From: Carnegiea gigantea
Lineage: Eukaryota > Streptophyta > Magnoliopsida > Caryophyllales > Cactaceae
Direction of reading: 5' to 3'
NCBI GenBank assembly: GCA_029747015.1
Contig: JAKOGI010002816.1
Coordinates: 1-64,000 of the forward strand
Length of the DNA stretch: 64,000 bases
The notes under the pieces are model-generated. The model was not told the origin of the DNA. It worked only from the letters and a program-made list of their open reading frames with translations, and did no database searches. Below are positions 36,379 to 48,791 of this stretch, one piece after another. The position numbers and the translations under genes were made by a program. The first letter of the stretch is position 1, and each line of letters opens with the position of its first letter.

Positions 36379-39300
36379 TGTAACACCCCCAGGCCCTAGA
36401 GCCAGAAGCATTACGTTTTCTTAACTTATTACTTAGATTCTGGGGCGAAACGGACAGAGTTTCCTCTAAAAACTAACCGTTTCTAAGCTAAAAGCCTTAC
36501 AATAAACCCCTGTAAATCAATGGAAGCATAAAACATTTAAAAGAATCTCAATGGCTACACGCCGGAGTTCACAACTCAATAAGCCACCCGCTCAGAGTAC
36601 ACCACACAGAATAGTTCATTAATAAAGAAGAAATGAATGATACAACTCAACGGTTCACACAATCGGAGTATTGGGGTTTACATCTCAAATCATAACTAAC
36701 TAAAACCAAGAAGACATCTAACTAATTAGATGGTTGGCTCGTACGGCCATACAGACCATATACGATACATGAACTAGAATGCTTGGTTTACATGCGTTTA
36801 GAAACTAAGAATGCATTACATGACTTCGTTAAAGATGTAAGTAGGCACACATGACACCCTGCAAGCAAGAATAGACTCCATCTTGACATAGTTGGCTCAA
36901 CTTCTTCCTGTCACAAGAAAACCCGGGGCAAAAGGGGAAAGAGTAGTGGGATGAGCAACCACACGCTCAGTGAGCGTCCCCCAACCCCCCTAAAACCAAA
37001 ACCGTTGCCGGCAATAATATCTTTACTAGTCACATATCACATATCCATACTTTACTATCATATTAGGCATTCCTAAAATTCTTATGGAAATATCACTAAC
37101 CATAAACTTCACTTTAAGCACTCAAACACATTTCTAGGTCTCTAAATGACCAAACGTGTTGACTAGCAAACACTCGGGCACGTAGACAGGCAACAGAGAC
37201 TATGAATTGAACTTTCTTTCACAAAGGAAGCACATTCAAACTTATAGACCTGATGCATTACAAAGATATGGCCGTGCTTTACTTAGAGTTTCATTCATAC
37301 TGCACTTAGATTATGAATCACAAGATATGCACAAAAATCTTTCTTTCTTTTTGTGAAATCACTTTACCTAGCCTTACTTGAAATCCCATTCACATTTCAT
37401 TAATAAGAAAGCACAGAACATGCACGTGTTATACAGGAAGCTTTCTTTCTTTCTACAGAAAACACTTCATTTAGCCTCTGGAGGCTCATAAAAACTCTTC
37501 TCTTAGCCTCTTGAGGCTCATATTCTTTAAATGAATTTCTTTCATCATGGTCTCACAATGAACCTTAAAAACTTTCTTTCTGAAATACTTAAAAAGGTAA
37601 AACGCTGACTGCTTTTCTTATTTAATAAGAAACTACTCTGGGTATAAGATTATCATAAAGTGCTGGTTGGGAGAGATCTACATTCAATCTTAGTGAGATT
37701 AACTCACACTAAGCTCTTACTCCCAAGATGGCAATTGACTTTGGACCTTAACACTCGTCAGGGTATCTAGGGATTACTCCCGAGGCTAGGGATTCCCCCG
37801 TTCAAGTAGGTTCACTCCCATCTATTGTCCCTAAGCACTTATCTTAGCCATTTAAACTGGTCATAACGACTAATGAGTTTGCTGCCTCTCACAGCGAAAT
37901 CCTTTATCGTACAACTCACGCCTTTGTAAAACTCTTTAGGATTCCCCCGTTCAAGAAGGTTCACTTCCAAAACTGTATTCACTTAGTTAAAATATGCCAT
38001 CATGCACTAATATTTATGGCTATTGTTATTTCAAAACATGAAATCCTTCTTTGAAAATCTCACCCTTATGCACATAATGTAACTTGCGGACATGGAAGGG
38101 AAGGGGGTCCACATGTATCACATTCGCACACCTCATAATCAATTTATCACAATGAGCCATATATGGCCTCGCTATCGACATGATTGCAGTTAATTCACAA
38201 CCCAACAAACGCCCTCCTCACAAGCGCCGTACCACAAGAACCTCGAACCACTCATAGTTCTTCCTCAAACCATCCAACTATCATCTCGATGTTAATTTCA
38301 AAATCTAGCATCCTAATCATTATGATATACTGAAAAGCGATGCATAACTTATGTAACCTACCAATGCTGGACTTACCGATTAAATAGCTAACAATTAGCA
38401 GAGCGCTGCAACCAACGGTTATAACCATGCACATATATATATATATATATACATATAAGCATTCATACTAACTTAACTTGAAACGGACATCTAATATGTT
38501 AGGTTAGACTAACTAAGCATGAAACATGATTGCATTCATGTATGGCAGTTAGGGGACGTAAACATGCTCAGTTCATCATCCAAATACTATGTCTAAAGCT
38601 ATTGTATAAGCATAATTCAACTGAATAGACAAGCATTGGTTCGGGCATTCATTCATTGACTCTAAGTTACATTTAGCCTATTACGTCATTTAAGCATATT
38701 ACGTTTCACAGCGTTCGTCTATCACACCATGGTTTCTAAGCCAGCCTAATTATGTCATTCAAGGTTCACATGAGTCTAGTCTTTATTTAAGCATGAAACG
38801 ATTCACTATTTAGGCTAATATGGTCATTTAGACATAATGCGATTCAAGCGTTTTACTAAGCATGCTTATTTATACCATTTAAGCTTAACATGAATCGAAT
38901 CTCTATTTAAGCATAAAATGATTCACTTATTTAGGCTAATTTGGTCATTTAGGCATAATACGATTCTAAGCTTTCGTTTATCATATCAATGTTACTATTC
39001 GAACCCATTTAGGTCATTTAGACATAATACGCTTTTAGGCATTCGTTTACCATGTCGATGTTACTATTCGAGTCGACCTTTCAAACATGCATTAACTAAA
39101 TATACTAAACTTGATTCTAAACATGTATAGCTTACTTCGAACCAAACTTTCAGGCACGTGTTAACTGAATGTACTAAAATCGATTCTAAGCATTCATATT
39201 TCGTTTCGAAACTATTAATTAGGCATGAGCTAACTAAACGTGCTTGAATCGATTATAAACAGGCATAATTCATTTCGAAGCCATTTTTCAAGCATGAACT

Positions 39301-40708
39301 AACTGAACTAACATTCATCGATTCGAAGCGTCATTTGTTGTCTCGGCGTTACATTTCAAGCCTATTTAAGTCATTTTAGCATAATACGATTCAAGTTACT
39401 TTCAAGCGGCGATTTTGCACATAAATCGACTCGAACCAACTCAAGTATAACTGAAACACAGCTACAGCCTATAAACGGATTCCATGCATTTCTAAGCTGA
39501 AGTTAAAAACTGATTCGAGACATGCATAGCTAACGGCAGCAAGCGACACTCTAGGTATACAATCCGGTTCGCCATAAACGGGTATGAAATCATCAGGCAA
39601 CACATTTTCATTCAATTCTTGACATTTCTGACTACTTTAGCTAGCCCTAATCTGACATGCAACATCAATCTGCTGAAAACGTTTTTGCAAATAATAATAG
39701 CTTAGGAGGGGAGAAACACCCACCTGGACTCCAAGCTAAAGGCTCGAATCCCAGGCTGCTAGCTCGACTCTAGGGCTCGAATGACTCCCATTTCCCCGGT
39801 CTTTGCTCAACATCGCACGAACAGACCCCCAAACCGTGCCCCATTTGCCCAATTCGAACCCTAGTTTCAACCCAAACTCTCACTTACTGACTTGATGCTT
39901 GAGGTTGTAATTTTAAACTCAATTTAGAGGGGATTCAAGGCAATTAGAAACGGGATTGCATGGCTGAAATTTGGCTCGCATCTGGGGCTTGAATCGTAGC
40001 CCAATTCAACCGAAATCACACTGGCTTGTCTCCAATTTTGCCCAGATTTTACATGAAAGGGTTGGTTTGATGATGGGGAGCCGAAATCCAGGGATTTTCA
40101 AGCTAGGTTGACTGAAAATTGGGGGTTTTGGGAGCTTGGCGGTCGAGCATGGTGATGGGGGAAGAAGAAGATGCAGAGTAGAGAGAGGGACAAGGGGGGT
40201 GTCGGGTTACGCGTGGAATGAAGAAGAAAGGGCCGAGTGCCCATCTCTCAAAAATGCCCCTTCTCTTTCTCTTTTGTTCTAGGTTGTTCAATAATTAGCG
40301 CTACTGGTCTGATTTCGTACTTCATAATCTAAACCCATATCGACAATACGACCTTCTACCGCTATTCATTTCCAAAATATGAAGGTTCGAGTTTCATAAA
40401 CCTCGAAACTAATTCTAAGGTTAATAACCTACTCGCATTCGGGAAACAACTAAATAAATCAAATAACGACTAAATTAAACTATCGATATAAATTTAGGGC
40501 ACAAATATCACGACTTAACTTTAAAATCAATAATAACAATAGTATTTTAAAATCAATAATAACAATAGTAATTCTTTTTAATAAAATTATCGTTCACATA
40601 AGCACATCTAACAATAATTTAACTCGTAAAGTTAATAAAAGTACGAATTTATGACATAAAAAGGTAATCCAGTTAGCTTAACGAAAAACAAAGAATGCAG
40701 GTCTTGCA
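36379..40708 (-). repeat. Outer LARD LTR C (5' LTR)
   Basis: 4,330 bp, ending (plus strand) GGTCTTGCA directly before the right GTCTA. It carries a private ~28-bp direct duplication of an AAAATCAATAATAACAATAG unit at about 40,523-40,570. Its tandem array spans roughly 38,610-39,500. Confidence 0.88.
38610..39500 (-). repeat. Degenerate tandem array in LTR C
   Basis: Unit order as in LTR B, with one copy of the 55-bp unit near 39,153. The plus-strand frame 38,918-39,130 is a by-product of the repeat. Confidence 0.65.
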
Positions 40709-40713
40709 GTCTA
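40709..40713 (+). repeat. Target-site duplication GTCTA (right)
   Basis: Perfect partner of 10,802-10,806. Confidence 0.88.
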
Positions 40714-43560
40714 TCTATTTTATGAACTAGTAAACTAAACCTGTTAATAATTAGTCAAATAAGCAGAACCTTTAGTCTAGTATAATTATTTTGTTGTGAC
40801 ATAGGAGCACGGTTAAACCCCCTTGGTTGTGAAATTTTATTGGGAAAGGAAGGCTTCTTGGCCATCCAACTACTAGGCTAAGCTGGGAGTCAAAGCCATT
40901 CGTACATGCTATAAATACATAGATGACCTAAATGTTGAATATTTTAGTTAAGTGTCATGATAGAAAAAAAAATTATTAAGCTTAATGTCTTCAACATTGC
41001 GTAGTTCTATTAGTCTCTAATTTGATTTGCTAGTTCGTGCTTAATTTGTCATTTGATTAGGCAACTATTTGTAGTAGTACAACTTGTATCTAATTGAGTT
41101 TTGCAATTTTTTTTGGGAATCCCTTAGTCCCGTATTTGATGAAAACTAATTGTTACTATGACTGCCCTAGCTTTTGCATTATTTGGGCCCTTTCTAGGAT
41201 TGTCAAAATAATGCAGTGCTGCACTTTCTTCATAACTAATGTCAGTAATCTGCTTCTAGTTGTTATCCTAATGTTATTAAACTTTATAGTATGTTAATTC
41301 ATACACTGATGTTGTTTCTTTTCTTCATAACTAATGTGCTTCTATCTGATTGCTCAGGTTTCTTTCAATTGCATGGTTGGGTTTAGTTGGCCCTTATGTG
41401 TGGTAAACTCTTAGGTTTCTTTCATTGCTCATATTTGAATTTCAGTCTATCATACTGTGCACAGAGGATTGGGCTTACCGTTGACTACTTTTTGCCCATA
41501 TTTTCTCCATCTATTTCTAGTGTCAAGAATATTAATGTCAGTGGCTATTTGAACTATAACTATCACTTCTTTACTCTCATAGCTTGACATAACCTTACTT
41601 TCATTGCCACCTTTCCTGTAATACTAATATTAGCTTGATGAACTCCGTTGGCTCTAGTAAGATCAGACAAAAGCATTTTTTAATTCAGACTAAAGTCTTC
41701 TTTTGGTCCACTCCTGATTCGCCTTCTAGAATGCTTATTAAGAAAATACAATCACTATTGGTTAAGCAATTTTTGGTCTCCATTAGATTTAGGCAAACTA
41801 GTCTAATGAGTTCAATATAGTATACCACTAAAAACAAGTCTAAACTTAATAAATTGATGTGTACCAAGCACAAAAAAGTAGCCTTGTTTTTGGCTGTGTT
41901 TATTCTTGTTATCCTTGCTTAATCTATTGGAATTTTTGTGTTAACCATGGTAAAAAATGTCAGTGTATATGGTGAAGTAGATTTTCTTATTATTAATTAA
42001 CTTTTAAATTGATTTGAATTTATTTAGTCTTGGATTTGAAAACCTGGTGGTGATGCAAGTGGAGTGTTCAGTTATATTTAGATTATTGAGCACAATTGGT
42101 AGAATTCAAGTGTTTCTTTGATTTCTTAGGTTCAAATTTCTCCCTTTCATCATCCTCTATTTTTTATTTTCATAATGTATAGTGGTTGTACTCTGTATAT
42201 TTGCTTTCACATTGTTGTTCACTTGTTACTACTTCCTAGTGGCTTTGTATCGTTGATATGAACTTAGAAACATCCGGTGGTGAATTATGAAAAGAGAATA
42301 TCACCATCCCAAAAATTAATTTGTGTTTTATTGATATGTTGTGTCTTACGTTGTAGTCTGATATATGCATGCCTTTTATAGTGTGATCTTAAATATCTGT
42401 CTTGGTGAACTTGAGACACATGTTTTAATGGATTTATATAATTTTTGTTGTTACCTTACACATATATTTTAGTGAACTTTATATCTTGATGAAAGAAAAA
42501 ACTTGTATTGTAGGTTGATTATGTTAATTGATATAATTTCATGCCAGACTTGCCCTTTCTCTTGCCATTCTAAATGTGCACTGGAATATCCATCCTAGTC
42601 AACTTGAGCACTTGTTTTAGTGAAGTTGTACATTCATGTTACTGAAATTGGATATTCATCTTAGCGGACTAGCATAATTGTTTAAGTGAACTTGCACATT
42701 TACTTTAGTGAACTTACACATGTATTTTAGTGAACTTGGATATACACGATGCCGAACGTGGACATTTTTTAAGTGAACTACTTCAATCCCTTGTACGTTT
42801 ATTCTTGCTAATTAGGGCATGCATTTTTAGTGAACTTTATCATTTGTTTTAGAAACTTTCCCTAGCCCTCCTCTAAATGTGAACATAAATATAAATCTTG
42901 GTGAACTTGGATGCTTGTTTTAGTTAACTACAAATTTAGTCGTGAATTCGTGCATATATCTCAGCAAAACTTGTATATCATGTGCTTGATGAATTATGGG
43001 GACCAACTCCAAATGAGTGAAAGATTAGAAAGCTCTGTGAATATGCTACAAAAAATTCATTTGTGTACACCAAATGAGATTTAAGTGCAATACCGTTACA
43101 AAATTGTGATTCTCATATCTCCCCTTTAAATGCATCTCAATGTTTTCTTACGATACCATGTATTTTCCTACTTTTAGACTATCTTATATAGACCTGGACA
43201 TGACATATAGGTGTGAGTGTTTAACTCATTAAAAGTTTTGAAATGGTAGTCCAAGGAAGAGACCTCCCTTCTATTTTTCATTTATTCTAACAGACTGGAT
43301 GCTCTACTTATCAATGTCCAAATACATAGAGGATTGATTGGAATGCTTGTATTAATGACTTTCATTAAGATTGGTGGGGTGGAGGTTGGATCCATTCTTG
43401 ATTGGGTTATATAGAGGTTGGTTTTGTCTTCCTACATCTCTTTCCTCCAGAAGTACTTTAAATTCTAAGAAATATACAATATACTTGTTTTATGGTGCAA
43501 GTGATGAACTTGGATATTTATCTATAATGGAATTGAACACTTGTTTAGTAAACGTATCCA
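40714..43560. other. AT-rich non-coding flank
   Basis: The original continuation of the DNA left of the LARD. No gene is supported; open frames at 41,094-41,297, 41,387-41,587 and 41,635-41,820 have no domain. From about 42,400 scattered copies of the TTTTAGTGAACTTG phrase appear, outliers of the minisatellite at 43,835-44,340. Confidence 0.6.
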
Positions 43561-43570
43561 TATCCTTAGG

Positions 43571-43834
<264 letters not shown>

Positions 43835-43835
<1 letters not shown>

Positions 43836-44340
43836 AACTTGTACTCATATTTTGGTGAACTTGTGAATATAGTTCGATGAACTTGTAAATATATTTCGGT
43901 GGACTTGTGCATATATTTTAGTGAACTTGTACATTTATTTTGGTGAACTTGTAAATGTATTTTGGTGATTTTGTACATATGTTTTAGTGAACTTATAAAT
44001 GTATTTTGGTGAACTAGTAAATATGCTTTGGTGAACTTGTATATATATATTTTGATGAACATAAACATGTATTCTGGTGAAGTTGTAAATATATTCTGGT
44101 GAACTTGTAAATATATTTATGTAAACTTATACATAAATTGTTGATGAACTTATGCATATATTTTGGCGAACTTATACGTGTGTACTAGTGAACTCGTAAG
44201 TATATTTTATGAACTTGTACGTATATTTTGATAAACTTACACATGTATTTTGGTGAATTTATACATATCTCTTGGTGAAATTATGGATATATTATGCTGA
44301 ACTTCTATGTATACATTGGTGAATTTACACATATAGTTGG
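43835..44340 (+). repeat. 22-bp minisatellite, GTGAACTTGTAAATATATTTTG unit
   Basis: About 20 consecutive units of 22 bp (a few 21-25), consensus GTGAACTTGT then AAATATATTTTG, share the invariant core TGAACTT. Substitutions are spread across the variable half. Because 22 is not a multiple of three, any translation cycles through frames. Diverged single units extend from ~42,400 to 43,000 and at 45,075-45,180, so the array was once wider or seeded locally. Confidence 0.88.
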
Positions 44341-45785
44341 TGATATGTTTTGGTGGAATGGATGTTAAACGTTAAAACAAATCTCTACTGGTTTCTTAGG
44401 TGATTTAGACATTAAATCAACAACAATTATATTGATGCATCTTTGATTTTATAGATTTTCTAGAAGATTTTTCAACTCACCAGCTTACTCAAGTCTACTG
44501 TTATTCATATAAACATAATATCAAATATTACCACCTTATATAATGTGCATCATTGAAAATAGAACCTGAATTTAGAATGTATGACTTTGCCAAATTTATC
44601 TATGTTTGAATTGATAACCTAATCTTAAAGATAGGGTGTTTTTGGACATGCATTAGCCCAAATAGCAAAAATTTAAATGGTTTGATTAGAAAAATTGTAT
44701 TCATACTCTAATAGATCCAGTTATTTAATCCTACAATAAGCATCTCATAACTTTCACTTGGCAAAGATCCACATACTATTTTCCTTATTTACATGAATTC
44801 TCTAGCTTTTGGACTTGGGTCTAGAATGTTTTGATGCTAGCCCACTTAAAGAAATATAAACTATGTATAAGAAAATTTTCCTGCAAAGTGGAAAGCAAAC
44901 ATTATGTTTTTTTTAATATGAATAGTCTCTCTTCCCCCCCCCCCTCTCTCTGTCTAAATACAAACTTAAATATCAATCTTGGTAGACTAACATTTGTTGG
45001 TGAATTTTATGGTAGTGTTGGTGAAATTTTAAAAACTCTTGAAATTTACAATAAGGTTTTTGGTAAATAGGACATGCATTTTGAAGAACTTGGATATTAA
45101 TGATGGTGAATTTCGAAAGTCATTTTAGCGAACGAATTGGTTATACCCTATGAACTTTTATATCTATTTTGGTAAAGTCATTCAAGAGGGTATTTGGGTA
45201 AGATCGTGCAATTACCTCTTTCTTCTAATGTCTGTTGTCCAACAAATAGAATTATGAAAAAGTGGGCTTTTGCTATGTCTCAAGCCTCAAGTTGTGTCTG
45301 GGGTTACATACTTTTCTTTTTACATGTTTTTTTGGGGAGGGGAGAGGGGTGGTTGTGTTGGCTGACATTCTTAAAAGCAGATGATATACAAGGATGGTGA
45401 AAAGAGGAAGGTACAAGGAAGGCATAGGTCATATTCAGCTTTTCGATATTTCTCCTTTTCATTTTAGGAATAGGTATATACCTCAGCAAGTTTTGTTAGG
45501 CATTTACTGAGCACCCATCTGACATGTATTCACTGTAGCGTTAGTACATGCATGTATAATGTACTGTAGTCTTGACAAACGCACTCTGAAATCTACTCGA
45601 ACTATGACTACTAATTAGCCTATATTCTAATGGAATGGAGATAGGTTGATCTTTGAAACTTCAAGACATGGTACTAATTATTTAGGTTCGCAAGCTTGCT
45701 CGCTTGTCATAAATTCAGGATTATAGTTTTTGGATCATAAGTAGACTTGGTTTGAGTGGCTTGATTTGGATTTGAGTTAGACTAC
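44341..45785. other. Non-coding AT-rich stretch
   Basis: No coding evidence. It contains a C10 run near 44,935, isolated minisatellite-like units and a G-rich segment (45,330-45,352). Confidence 0.6.
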
Positions 45786-45789
45786 AAGA

Positions 45790-46475
45790 CTATTATGTAA
45801 TGCTCAATTAGAAAAAGAAATATATCAGCAGATGAATCTGATTAAATTAGAATATCTTAATGTGTTGCCATTGGAAGAAGTTAGTAGAAAACTAGATAAA
45901 AAATATGGTAAAATGATTGCTGAAAATGAGATTAATGAGATTGGAGAAGAACTCGACCTAGGTGAGACAGAGACCAATCTAATTAATAATGTTGCTCCCA
46001 AACCTGAAGAATTTGGTAAATCTTCTAGAAGAAATACTCAATTTATAAGACCTAGATATGTTCCAGAGGGCGTACAATCAACTTTTTCTTTGGGTTCATC
46101 CCAAGGAAAACTACGACCTTTGAAGAAATTGACCTTACCCCAATTAGCCAAATAGGATATATCTTAAACATGGATGTAGGCCATAATAGAGAAGAAATAT
46201 TTGAGCACTGGAAAAGAGGAATGAATAGTATCTTAAACCTAAATACTACATGGATAGCTGTAAACTTCCTAAAGAGAAGGTGGATGTTTCAAAGAAATAT
46301 ACGACCATAAGCCAGATATCAAACTTGTCCGCTCCCAAAGAATTACAAACCGCATCATGCATGCACATAGAATGGATTTGAGCCAAATGGATTGGTAGAA
46401 CCTCACTTTTGGAAAATGGGTTCACAAAGGAAGAACAAAAACTATTTACATATCCAATGTCAATCACTTATTCAA
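45790..46475 (+). pseudogene. Broken capsid/polyprotein-like reading frame
   Basis: An acidic open frame at 45,832-46,155 (107 codons) starts MNLIKLEYLNVLPLEEVSRK, is open upstream of its Met for at least 14 codons, and has a central Glu-rich helix followed by a basic Arg/Lys stretch. After its stop, protein-like sequence continues in shifted frames to about 46,470 (for example a segment ending EEQKLFTYPMSI near 46,428-46,463), so one longer protein was broken by frameshifts. Codon use and charge pattern look like real protein. I do not recognise a diagnostic motif: no zinc knuckle, protease or RT is visible. A retroelement or endogenous pararetrovirus (Caulimoviridae-like) capsid region is a possibility, not a demonstrated one. 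Confidence 0.4.
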
Positions 46476-46484
46476 TTTTGTTTT

Positions 46485-48766
46485 CTTTTTTCTTCATCTT
46501 TTTTTTTTGGAGAATGAAATAAGAATTTCAATTATTGAAAGGCGTAGAAGCACAAATTGTCAACTCATAACCTAATTCATATATACACAACCTAAACAAG
46601 AGGGGAACAAAACCGAATGCTTAATATCATTAATCCCTCAACAAACCAACATACCAAACAACCTTGAACTCAATTACCCTCAAAACCACCCACTACATAG
46701 ATGAAGTAATGCTCTATTAACTTGGCATAAAGGTAGGAATATGTGTATGGCCAAGGGTTAATATGAAGGATTCATAACACGAAAGGATTATAGCTCAAAG
46801 GGGCTAGCAAAGGAGATAAATATTTAATACGAGAGTAGTCTATTTAGCTGTGGGCTTGTCCAAAGAAAGAATGCCTCTATCACATCATCAACTATGCACA
46901 TGCTAATGTGGTTTTGAACAAGAGTCAAGGCAAGCTCTAGAGATGCAACATAGAAGAGTCACACATATGAAATAACATGAGACTAAATATAATGAATTAG
47001 TCCAAAGAAGCTTCAAATTCTCACGGATGTCTGTCAAAGTCTTAGCAAGTTCATAAAATGACTCTCACATACCAACATTAGTGCCAACAACCCCAAGGGG
47101 TAACAAAGCTCTCAATTAAGACAAGGGCCAAAACAAGAAATATTCACAAAACCTGCAAAAATTTTAGCATCAAAAGGGATTACACATCAAAAGTTACTCA
47201 AGCTTATGCAAACTATTTTGCTTAGCAAAAGTAGAGCATTAGAGGGCATCTCAAACGCATCTCAAACCCATCACACCACCACTCAATGCAATCCTATATG
47301 CAAATCTAAAATACAAGAAAATGCAAGAGACCAGTGCAAATGAAAGGGAAACCTAAAATTACATGCCCTAATGAGTATGCAAACTAACAACCAAAATAAG
47401 AAACATTAAACCTCTCCTCCCCCATGCTTAGATAATGCATTACTATTCAGCGTAAAGAAAGTAAGAGAATGGAAAGGGGAACAGAACATAACGATCTCAC
47501 CAGGTTAGGTGTTAAGTATACCTAAGCTAAAACCTCCTTGAAGATGGAGCAAGTGGAGCATCAGCCACTCCATGATAACTTCAAGACTTGGTCGTCAAAT
47601 TAGATGTCACCAAAACCCGTGGGAGCTTATCAAACTCTTGGGACCACAATTTAGAAAACACAAGGTAAGAAGCAATAGTCAAAATCTTACCAATGACAAT
47701 AAGTATCCTCTTAACCTTATCAAAGGTCTTACAAAAATCATAGGAAGGATAAAGAATGCAGTCCACATGACCTTCCAAGGCAAGTCCTCTAGGCATACAC
47801 AATAAGGGTCAATGCAAGGATTATATCCTCTAAAGTAATCTAGGGACACACAATCATCAACACTTGGACTAAGCATACTAAACATGTTGTTCTCATAGCC
47901 TAAATCCATAATAGCGTCACAAATTATAAGATTCCTAATGACTGCATTAATGTGAAACTCAGGGGAAGGAGAGGGTAGTGAACAAAGAGGGGAAGCACGT
48001 GAACGATCAAGGGGAGTAGGGAGAACACTAGTATAACCAAGGCTAGGAGACTCCCCATGCACAAACACATCATGTGACCCGGGTCTCAACTAGATCATGT
48101 ACCTCATCGAATATATGTTCTGACTCAAACATGCATCAATGGCACTAAATTAGCAACTACCCAAAGAGGTTCACCCGCCTCGAGCCCCATGCATTAAGAT
48201 AAAGGGGATGATGAATCAGGTAAGGTCAAGATAACATCAGTATTATCCCTGGGTGATACAAAGTCAAGTTGAGCATAGCATGCATAACAAGGACAAGAAT
48301 TTATATTATGATTAGAAGAATTACACAGTCACATCAAAAAGGAGCATAATAAGATCTAACAAAGAATGCACAAGGATCAGAGAATAAATATCTAGAAATA
48401 GAACTAGCCCTCTCAAACTCAAATGAATCCCAAGTGATCCACTCAAACAAATACCATACCTCATCAACATTTTTCACAAGAAAACTCTAATACTCTAAAA
48501 GAGTATAGGTTTTACTATTCACACTCTCATCAACAGTGTCTAATATTTCCCATTTACCCACACAATAACTGCATTGAGCAAGAAAACATTTAATCATTTC
48601 AAATACCTCCAAAATAATTCATGCTCAAACTGGGAAAAATGGAAAATTGCCATTGTTTTTGCTCAAGATTATTTAAATTTTTTAATTTTCAATTTTTGGG
48701 GATTTTTAAAAAGAAAAACGAAATGCTAAGTAAAACCTATCGGGAAAAACCCAATATTTGACACTA
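46485..48766 (-). mobile_element. Truncated interior of Athila-type element
   Basis: This lies downstream (minus strand) of the primer-binding site at 48,767-48,785 and contains one broken open frame. It ends near an oligo-T tract at 46,487-46,508. No gag or pol domain is recognisable and no second LTR was found on its left, so the element is a 5' fragment or a non-autonomous derivative. Confidence 0.5.
47581..48089 (-). pseudogene. Unidentified ORF of Athila-type element, frameshifted
   Basis: The minus strand is open at 48,089-47,679 (136 codons, MRPGSHDVFVHGESPSLGYT at its start), and the overlapping frame at 47,802-47,581 continues it after a frameshift near 47,700. A segment with NMFSMLSPSVDDCVSLDYF is followed by a Cys/Pro/Asp cluster (CIDPYCVCLEDLP) and a hydrophobic stretch that could be membrane-associated. 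I know of no assigned function. It begins ~680 bp downstream of the primer-binding site, where gag would be expected, but does not resemble Gag. Confidence 0.4.
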
Positions 48767-48785
48767 GTTCCCAACAACGGCGCCA
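48767..48785 (-). other. Primer-binding site, Athila type
   Basis: On the minus strand TGGCGCCGTTGTTGGGAAC matches, with one or two changes, the TGGCGCCGTTGCCGGGGA form used by Athila-clade gypsy elements (tRNA-Asp-like). It lies six bases inside the LTR end. Confidence 0.8.
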
Positions 48786-48791
48786 AAAACT

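Larger units (their letters stand above)
10807..40708 (-). mobile_element. LARD-type LTR retrotransposon in tandem form (3 LTRs, 2 internal domains)
   Basis: In minus orientation the order is LTR C (40,708-36,379), primer site, internal domain 2, polypurine tract, LTR B (33,695-17,823, split by a nested element), primer site, internal domain 1, polypurine tract, LTR A (15,173-10,807). The LTRs are about 4.31-4.37 kb and end TG..CA. The internal domains are 2.65-2.68 kb without gag or pol. Long LTRs flanking a conserved non-coding interior is the definition of a LARD (large retrotransposon derivative). The outer GTCTA duplication shows one integration; the third LTR and second interior are best explained by unequal recombination between the LTRs of two sister copies. 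Without the nested element the structure is about 18.3 kb. The three LTRs look roughly 95% alike by eye. Confidence 0.88.

Noticed and set aside
10807..40708. Two or three independent LARD insertions side by side
   Set aside because: There are no spacers or internal target duplications between the blocks, the middle LTR serves both interiors, and only the outermost ends share GTCTA.
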